From contig JAAUSC010000002.1 of NCBI GenBank assembly GCA_012031965.1, positions 1 through 64,000 of the forward strand: a DNA stretch of 64,000 nt, read 5' to 3'. Each line of letters opens with the position of its first letter. Position 1 is the stretch's first letter. Positions 58,720-64,000 of this stretch are shown here, in pieces. A program made the position numbers and the translations under genes. Below the pieces are notes generated by a model. That model saw only the letters and a program-made list of their open reading frames with translations, was not told where the DNA came from and searched no databases. This DNA is from Scytonema sp. RU_4_4 (GTDB lineage: Bacteria; Cyanobacteriota; Cyanobacteriia; Cyanobacteriales; Nostocaceae).

Positions 58720-59136
58720 TTAATTAAGGAGTTTTGTTTGACGCCACTCTTTGAGAAGTAAACTTGAGTATATTGTAAAACTAAGTAGTGTTATTCCTGC
58801 TAGCGCTTCAAACCAAATTAGAGCATTCATTTTCCATGAAAAAGACCACATTGAAGCAAATAAGTAATGCGCTAAACCCCCTATGCTCGTCATTGAGTAA
58901 ATGCACAAACACAAATACGCAGTCCAAAAATTGCCTTTTCTATACTGTCTGTAACCAGCAAGACCGAAAGGTGTCAATATCAACCAGGCAATATAAACAA
59001 CATGGGGATTTGTCCCAAGTCCTGGATAATTTTTGAAAAAGAGGAAGTTGTCAGTATAGTGAAGAATGCTGGCAAAAATATTAATTGCTAACAAGAGAAG
59101 TAGCCAAGTTTGACGTTGGTGATTTTCTGTGTTCAT
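58720..59136 (-). CDS. Four-helix membrane protein of unknown function
   Basis: From ATG 59136, whose ATGA overlaps the panB-like stop, 138 residues with four hydrophobic helices (WLLLLLAINIFASILHYTDNF, HVVYIAWLILTPFGL, FWTAYLCLCIYSMTS, IWFEALAGITLLSFTIYSS). No motif assigned. The coupling to panB and the following GST suggests they share one transcript. Confidence 0.65.
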   Translation of the reverse strand: MNTENHQRQTWLLLLLAINIFASILHYTDNFLFFKNYPGLGTNPHVVYIAWLILTPFGLAGYRQYRKGNFWTAYLCLCIYSMTSIGGLAHYLFASMWSFSWKMNALIWFEALAGITLLSFTIYSSLLLKEWRQTKLLN

Positions 59137-59957
59137 AAACTTTGCTTTACCCATTGAATGAGATTTTGTAATTCTTCTTGCGGCATATGTTGAACATTGT
59201 CTTCTGATGGAAATATTTTTTGCTCAACTTCTTCTTTGTACTGTTCTATTGCTTGAACAGTCAGAGTTTGGTAATCTTGATATTTTTTTGCCAGTTTAAG
59301 TTTACGAGGTGTAATTCCTAAAATGTCGTTAACAATGAGAACTTGCCCATCTGTAAACCGACCTGAACCAATGCCAATCGTAGGAATCTTTAGCTTTGAA
59401 GTGATGATTTGACCTAGCTCTTCAGGAATAAGTTCAAGTAAGAGTACAGATATACCTATTCTTTCTAGGGTTAGCGCACCTTCAATTAATTCTTTAGCTT
59501 GTTCAAAGCTTTTTCCTTGTACTTTCTTCTGTTGTTGAGTTTGTGGAAGCAAGCCAAGATGACCGCACACTTCTATGTCATGTTCAATTAGATGTTTGAC
59601 AATTTCTTCTCGAACACCCTCTAACTTAATGATGTCCGCTCCACTTGCTAAAAGTTTTTTGGCATTTTCTAAAGCTTGTTTTGGAGTTTCATAAGAAGCA
59701 TAAGGTAAATCAGCAAGAATGTATGCTTGTGAAGTTCCTCGTCGAACAGCTTTGAGATGATGGACAATATCATCCATCGTGACTTCCTGCTCACTGTCAT
59801 AACCTAAGATGTTAGTTCCTACGCTGTCACCAACAAAAATGACATCTACCCCAGCTCTATCTTCTAGTAGTGCTGTAGGATAGTCATACGCAGTGAGTGC
59901 TACTATTTTCTGATAATTTTGCTTTTTGGCTAGCAAGTAAGCTGAGTCTTTTTTCAT
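59133..59957 (-). CDS. panB: PanB-like ketopantoate hydroxymethyltransferase
   Basis: From ATG 59957, 274 residues. The family line is clear: IVALTAYDYPTALLEDRAGVDVIFVGDSVG, ILADLPYASYETPKQALENAKKLLASGADIIKLEG, EVCGHLGLLPQT, and IPTIGIGSGRFTDGQVLIVNDILGI. PanB condenses methylene-THF with 2-oxoisovalerate to ketopantoate. It is divergent: PanB normally has GHLGLTPQS and IGAG. It sits under a TetR-type operator with GST genes, so it may be a paralogue with another substrate. A longer start at GTG 60068 adds 37 unconserved residues. Confidence 0.82.
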   Translation of the reverse strand: MKKDSAYLLAKKQNYQKIVALTAYDYPTALLEDRAGVDVIFVGDSVGTNILGYDSEQEVTMDDIVHHLKAVRRGTSQAYILADLPYASYETPKQALENAKKLLASGADIIKLEGVREEIVKHLIEHDIEVCGHLGLLPQTQQQKKVQGKSFEQAKELIEGALTLERIGISVLLLELIPEELGQIITSKLKIPTIGIGSGRFTDGQVLIVNDILGITPRKLKLAKKYQDYQTLTVQAIEQYKEEVEQKIFPSEDNVQHMPQEELQNLIQWVKQSL

Positions 59958-60078
59958 AGGAAAGTCTTTTGGTCTAATGTTGATAGGCAAATGACTTGGT
60001 ATTGCCAGTGTGCCTAGGTTATCTCCTATTCTGTACTTCTGACGAATTGTTAAACTATCATTTCTCACTATTTTTCAC

Positions 60079-60092
60079 AGACTGAACGGTCT
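60079..60092. promoter_or_regulatory. TetR-type operator upstream of panB-like gene
   Basis: AGACTGAACGGTCT, an imperfect palindrome. It lies in the space between panB and the tetR gene, whose product is the likely ligand. On the minus strand it is followed by a start region for the panB-membrane protein-GST set. Confidence 0.6.
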
Positions 60093-60130
60093 TTTTTTTT
60101 ATAAACGAAACTCAAGCAAGTTTACTTGGT

Positions 60131-60724
60131 TTAAATGCGCAATTGGCTATTGATGTAATGAGTCAAATGATTGATGACTCGCTCAAGATGAATTGAGTTT
60201 CCATAGAGCTTGCTCATCATTGCAGCCCCCTCAAGTGTGGAAATAATAATGCTGGTCACTTCATCTGCATCAACTGTTGAGCGAATTTCACCTTTTTCTA
60301 TTCCTTTTTGGATAATTCGATAAAACAGCTGACGCCAAGAGTTCATCGCCTGTTGAGTACGTTTGCGCAAAGCAGGATGAGCATCATCACTCTCAACAGC
60401 AGTATTGAGCAGCGGACACCCTCCTTTGATGATTGGGTTATTTATATTGCTGCGAAATACATCAAAGATAGCTTGTAACCGCTCAACTGCATGACGCTTA
60501 GTTCGGATTGCGGCTAAATAATGCTGTCTAAGTTGGGCGATCGCAAAGTCAAAAGCTTGTAGTGCTAGCTCATCTTTGCTTTTGAAGTGATTGTATATTC
60601 CCCCTTTCTGCAATCCTGTCACACGCATAATGTCTGAAATAGACGAGCCAGCATACCCCTGTTGATTAAACAGTTCTGCTGCTTGTTGGAGAATTTTCTC
60701 TTTTGTTTCTTCGCCTTTAGACAT
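60131..60724 (-). CDS. TetR/AcrR-family transcriptional regulator
   Basis: A 197-residue regulator. The N-terminal HTH is complete (KEKILQQAAELFNQQGYAGSSISDIMRVTGLQKGGIYNHFKSKDELALQAF), and the C-terminal ligand domain has GGCPLLNTAVESDDAHP and a final LEGAAMMSKLYG. The TetR_C domain of this type (NemR/YxaF/AcuR-like) often senses electrophiles or small toxic compounds. The repeated operator-like sites near its start and by the panB and IS regions suggest it represses itself and the neighbouring genes. Confidence 0.88.
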   Translation of the reverse strand: MSKGEETKEKILQQAAELFNQQGYAGSSISDIMRVTGLQKGGIYNHFKSKDELALQAFDFAIAQLRQHYLAAIRTKRHAVERLQAIFDVFRSNINNPIIKGGCPLLNTAVESDDAHPALRKRTQQAMNSWRQLFYRIIQKGIEKGEIRSTVDADEVTSIIISTLEGAAMMSKLYGNSIHLERVINHLTHYINSQLRI

Positions 60725-60736
60725 TTACATGTTTCC

Positions 60737-60768
60737 GACTGATTAGTCTGTTTTAAGACTAACTGGTT
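60737..60768. promoter_or_regulatory. Two operator-like half-similar sites before the TetR gene
   Basis: GACTGATTAGTCT at 60737-60749 and AGACTAACTGGTT at 60756-60768 match the shared consensus AGACYRNTCAGTCT in either orientation. They end 12-44 bases before the tetR start (60724) and fit autoregulation. Confidence 0.5.
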
Positions 60769-60875
60769 ATGTGGCTTGGAGTCAAGCATTTTGTTAACGT
60801 GGTTCAGATGTTAGCTATAAGAGACGATAGTTGCTAATATTTAGTGAGTCACAACGATACAGGGAAAATCAAAAG

Positions 60876-61085
60876 ATGAAAGTCAGTGCGCGTAATGTTC
60901 TTAAAGCGACTGTAAAAAAAGTTGTAGAAGGAGCAGTCAACAATGAGGTGATATTGGAAATTGCTCCAGGAGTAGAAGTGACTTCAATTATCACTAAATC
61001 CTCAGTCGAAAAGCTCCAGCTTACTGAAGGCAAGCAAGCATACGCCATCATTAAATCTTCAGATGTGATCATTGCTGTTGATTAA
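60876..61085 (+). CDS. Molbindin-type TOBE domain protein
   Basis: A 69-residue single TOBE/Mop domain: MKVSARNVLKATVKKVVEGAVNNEVILEI, GVEVTSIITKSSVEKLQL, AYAIIKSSDVIIAVD. Such hexameric molbindins bind molybdate (or tungstate) as a store in the cytoplasm. A TTG-started extension to 60831 is less likely. Ends before a good terminator. Confidence 0.9.
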   Translation: MKVSARNVLKATVKKVVEGAVNNEVILEIAPGVEVTSIITKSSVEKLQLTEGKQAYAIIKSSDVIIAVD

Positions 61086-61138
61086 GATTTTTATTTGATA
61101 AATGTTCTGAATAATTCAGAGACGATACTATAAACTTC

Positions 61139-61166
61139 TAAAGCCCTCACTACAACGAGGGTTTTT
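61139..61166 (+). terminator. Rho-independent terminator after molbindin
   Basis: A hairpin AAAGCCCTC/GAGGGTTTTT with a stem of five to eight pairs, followed by TTTTTG. Confidence 0.75.
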
Positions 61167-61376
61167 GTAAATTAACAAAGCTAAACTTTACAAAATTTCT
61201 GGCACACTTTGCACCCTATTTTCTTTGCGCTAGGTTTTGTTGCTCACTCGCGTTTTTGCAGTTTGCGATCGCCGAAAGTGTTTTCTATGCGTTAGTAGAC
61301 TAATACAAGTTTACCATTTTGGTAAATAAATGGTAGAGAATTGGTAAAAATCCGTGCCTTAGAACTGCAGAAGTCA

Positions 61377-61448
61377 AGCGGGTAATGGGACTCGAACCCA
61401 CGACATTCAGCTTGGGAAGCTGACGTTCTACCACTGAACTACACCCGC
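61377..61448 (-). tRNA. tRNA-Gly(CCC)
   Basis: The minus strand reads GCGGGTGTAGTTCAGTGGTA and continues through a normal D arm, an anticodon arm TCAGC-TTCCCAA-GCTGA with anticodon CCC, and a T arm with GTTCGAGTCC. The acceptor stem GCGGGTG/TACCCGC closes it (one G-U). CCA is not encoded. Confidence 0.95.
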
Positions 61449-62025
61449 AATGAGGGGTTAGCCAAGATAAGACTACCTGACATAATAACACCCTTAGTTT
61501 CTTTCAACTAGCTGATGCTAGATTCACAACTTCGTTCTCTTCGGCAATTTGGCACCGCTGTTTCTTGCCAAAACCATTATGTCTCGACTTTCTCACCCAC
61601 TTTTAGGCAGTTTTGCTTAAGAAAGTTTAAAATTAATTACTGTATATTAAACTATGACCTATTTTTCATGCTCTTAGTTCTAAGATTTCTCAAATTGACT
61701 CATGACTATCGTCACAGTTTTGCCAAAACAGGAGACAAGTTACGCTAATTAAGTGATGGAAAAGTGAGAAAGAGAAACCTGTACCACTACTCCGTAGTAG
61801 TTCGGAACTATTCACAACTAAGAAGGCACGCTTGATGTTTTGCTAAATTCGTAAAGATTTGCTATATCACGCATACACATGTTGCTAGTAGATATGTTAA
61901 TACTATGAACAGCTACAAGCAGTTGTTTGCCTTTTTTTTTCAGTGCTTTAACGGTCACCAAATTATACAAATTTGAGATAAACCAATAATAAATCAATGA
62001 TTTGGTATATAGCTGAGTCACTAAT
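61449..62025. other. Non-coding intergenic DNA
   Basis: No supported gene. It is AT-rich, and the short frames are without ribosome sites or likeness to known proteins. Confidence 0.5.
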
Positions 62026-62901
62026 ATGTTTAATGCCACCGAAATCCTGATTGATGCGTTTGTAGCTCAAATTCGCGAAGGTTACCATCGCACCTACGGC
62101 TGCTTAAAAAAAGATTACCAGGATATTATAGGTTGGGCAGGTAACATGGCGTTAGAAACTATTGCCAATAGTGATGCCCTGTATCATAACGTAGAACATT
62201 CTATCCTAGTAACTTTGGTTGGACAAGAAATTTTGCGCGGCAAACATATCCGTGAAGGAGGCGTTTCTTGTGAAGACTGGTTGCATTTTATTATATCCTT
62301 GGTGTGTCATGATATTGGTTATGTCAAAGGAGTTTGCCGACAAGACCGAGAGAACGAAGGTTTGTACGCCTCCGGTAAAGATGGAAAAATGATTTCTCTT
62401 CCTCCTGGAGCTTCAGATGCTAGTCTGACACCGTATCACGTTGACCGGGCAAAGCTCTTTATTGATGAGCGTTTTGGCGGTCATAAATTGATAGACTCAG
62501 AGGTGATTAAGAGCAATATTGAATTGACTCGATTTCCAGTGCCAGCTGCAAACGACCACCAAAATACAAATAATTTTGCAGGTTTAGTGCGTGCAGCCGA
62601 TTTGATTGGACAATTGAGCGATCCACGTTACCTAAAGAAGATTACCTCTTTGTTCTACGAATTTGAAGAGATTGGAATGAATAAGGTATTGGGTTATCAA
62701 ACCCCTGCTGATTTACGCAAGAACTATGCCAAGTTCTACTGGAATGTCGTTTATCTCTATATCAAGGATGGATTGCGCTACCTTTTGCTAACACAGCAAG
62801 GAAAGCAAATTGTTGCTAATCTCTACTCAAATGTGTTTGTTGTAGAACACGATAAATCTCAAGAAGAACCTTTATATCTCATTGAAAAAGTTCGCGCTTA
62901 A
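62026..62901 (+). CDS. HD-domain metal-dependent phosphohydrolase
   Basis: A 291-residue protein with the HD motif set: LYHNVEHSILVTLVG (first His), DWLHFIISLVCHDIGYV (His-Asp pair), and later EVIKSNIELTRFPVPA and LVRAADLIGQLSD. HD hydrolases act on nucleotides or cyclic dinucleotides; the substrate of this cyanobacterial type is not known. ATG 62026 is clear. Confidence 0.85.
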   Translation: MFNATEILIDAFVAQIREGYHRTYGCLKKDYQDIIGWAGNMALETIANSDALYHNVEHSILVTLVGQEILRGKHIREGGVSCEDWLHFIISLVCHDIGYVKGVCRQDRENEGLYASGKDGKMISLPPGASDASLTPYHVDRAKLFIDERFGGHKLIDSEVIKSNIELTRFPVPAANDHQNTNNFAGLVRAADLIGQLSDPRYLKKITSLFYEFEEIGMNKVLGYQTPADLRKNYAKFYWNVVYLYIKDGLRYLLLTQQGKQIVANLYSNVFVVEHDKSQEEPLYLIEKVRA

Positions 62902-62992
62902 AAATGAATGATGATAAATTATAAACAACTAAAAAAGTTTCAGAATTCAGAATTTATAATTCATCACTTATACCTCATAACTCGCAACTACT

Positions 62993-64000
62993 ATGAATTG
63001 GTGGCATCGATTAAAGAAAAATCCTTTGGCAAGATTTGGGGCAATTTTACTCTTGGTTTTCTATGTAGCAGTCATTTGGGCTGATTTTGTCGCCCCTTAC
63101 AACCCTTACACCTCACAACCAAATGGTTCTCTACTCCCACCAACTCGTGTTTACTGGGTTTCTAGACAATCAGGGCAATTTATTGGTCCTCATATTTATC
63201 CAACAATTCAGGGAGACACAAATTTAAAAACGGGCGATCGCCAAATCATCGTAGACTTTAAAAAGCCCTCTCCCCTAAGACTATTCGTCAAAGGACCTGA
63301 GTATCGTCTTTTTCAGCTGAATTTACCATTACCCCCAAAATGGGACGAGGTAGAAATATTTGGTGGTATCCCGCTAAATATACATTTGTTTGGTGCTGTC
63401 GGTGAAGCAAAGTTTAACCTTTTAGGTACAGATGACCAAGGTCGGGATCAACTCAGTCGCCTGCTGCATGGGGGTCGCATAAGTCTATTCATCGGTATTA
63501 TTGGAGTTGCTCTGACTTTTCCCTTAGGAATGTTGATTGGGGGAATTTCTGGCTATTTCGGTGGCTGGGCTGACAGCGTCATTATGCGCTTAAGCGAAGT
63601 GCTCATGACTTTTCCCAGTATTTATCTTTTGGTAACTTTGGGTGCGGTACTACCGCCTGGGTTATCCAGCACAGAACGCTTTTTGCTGATTGTCGTGATT
63701 ACTTCGTTTATCAGCTGGGCTGGATTAGCACGAGTCATTCGCGGACAAGTCCTCTCTATTAAAGAGCGAGAATACGTCCAAGCAGTAAAAGCAATGGGTG
63801 GCAATCCACTTTACATTATTGTCCGTCACGTGTTGCCACAAACCGCCACTTATATCATTATTTCTGCTACACTTGCTGTCCCTAGCTTTATTGCAGCAGA
63901 AGCGGTCCTCAGTCTCATTGGATTAGGAATTCAACAACCAGATCCTTCATGGGGTAACATGTTATCTCTTGCAACTAACGCTTCTATTTTGGTGTTGCAA
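62993..64000 (+). CDS. OppC/DppC-type peptide ABC permease, 3' part outside the window
   Basis: From ATG 62993 an open frame of 336 codons runs to the window end. An N-terminal helix (ARFGAILLLVFYVAVIWADFVAPYN) is followed by a long extracytoplasmic segment with LLGTDDQGRDQLSRLLHGGRISLFIG, then further helices and the EAA loop EREYVQAVKAMGGNPLYIIVRHVLPQ. Such permeases import di- and oligopeptides or nickel. The remaining C-terminus lies beyond 64000. Confidence 0.88.
   Translation, partial: MNWWHRLKKNPLARFGAILLLVFYVAVIWADFVAPYNPYTSQPNGSLLPPTRVYWVSRQSGQFIGPHIYPTIQGDTNLKTGDRQIIVDFKKPSPLRLFVKGPEYRLFQLNLPLPPKWDEVEIFGGIPLNIHLFGAVGEAKFNLLGTDDQGRDQLSRLLHGGRISLFIGIIGVALTFPLGMLIGGISGYFGGWADSVIMRLSEVLMTFPSIYLLVTLGAVLPPGLSSTERFLLIVVITSFISWAGLARVIRGQVLSIKEREYVQAVKAMGGNPLYIIVRHVLPQTATYIIISATLAVPSFIAAEAVLSLIGLGIQQPDPSWGNMLSLATNASILVLQ

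Noticed and set aside
61515-61748. 77-codon open frame on the plus strand after the tRNA
   Set aside because: No ribosome site, poor amino acid pattern and no likeness to a family; lies in AT-rich non-coding DNA.

Overview
The window looks like chromosome of a filamentous, probably heterocyst-forming cyanobacterium (Nostocales-like). This rests on scattered GCGATCGC (HIP1-type) octamers, short tandem heptamer repeats of the TAATGAC/CAATGAC type, a fraC-fraD-fraE filament-integrity cluster, and many cyanobacterial-type genes (DUF3326 protein, AcnB, pentapeptide and WD40 proteins). All calls come from reading the sequence; no database search was run.

Layout. (1) 0-6.7 kb: diheme cytochrome c, a tandem-domain corrinoid adenosyltransferase, fraC/D/E, a pentapeptide-repeat protein and a DUF981-type membrane protein. 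(2) 6.8-14.6 kb: a vitamin B12 import operon (cobalamin riboswitch, TonB-dependent receptor, a [2Fe-2S] thioredoxin-like protein, binding lipoprotein, permease, ATPase) bracketed by related palindromes that look like mobile-element debris. (3) 14.6-16.2 kb: a sugar ABC permease divergent from purN. (4) 16.9-29.5 kb: a Wzx/Wzy/Wzc-type exopolysaccharide cluster with five glycosyltransferases (including a WecG/TagA-type enzyme), an FkbM methyltransferase and a GH10 xylanase-like hydrolase at its end. (5) 29.6-38.3 kb: mostly housekeeping and conserved genes (CPBP protease, DUF3326, ferredoxin, acnB, GNAT, Lin0512-type protein, NTF2-like protein). (6) 38.4-40.7 kb: a scarred stretch with a collapsed NACHT/WD40 gene, a lone DUF1778 antitoxin and a HigBA toxin-antitoxin pair. 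(7) 40.8-44.5 kb: EnvC-like peptidase, trmFO and a MaoC-type hydratase. (8) 44.8-55.9 kb: a predicted anti-phage island with a SNF2/DUF3883 helicase, Uma2 nuclease, DUF1156 DNA methylase, an unrecognised 369-residue protein with a HEPN-like R-N-x4-H motif, and a DUF499 ATPase. (9) 56-60.8 kb: an IS-disrupted glutathione S-transferase gene beside a TetR-controlled GST/membrane protein/PanB-like cluster with repeated operator-like sites. (10) 60.9-64 kb: molbindin, tRNA-Gly(CCC), an HD phosphohydrolase and a peptide-type ABC permease that runs off the end.

The most interesting locus is the helicase-methylase-ATPase island. Its three large genes match a combination that recurs in predicted defence systems (the Hma type, related to DISARM components), and the fourth, 369-residue protein is one I do not recognise from that set. 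It could be the toxic or regulatory effector.

A caution applies to several genes. fraC, one glycosyltransferase, the helicase (twice) and the DUF499 ATPase each have a broken frame, and in every case one extra A or T in an A/T run restores it. This may be systematic homopolymer undercalling in the assembly, real decay, or slippage decoding. Raw reads would settle it.
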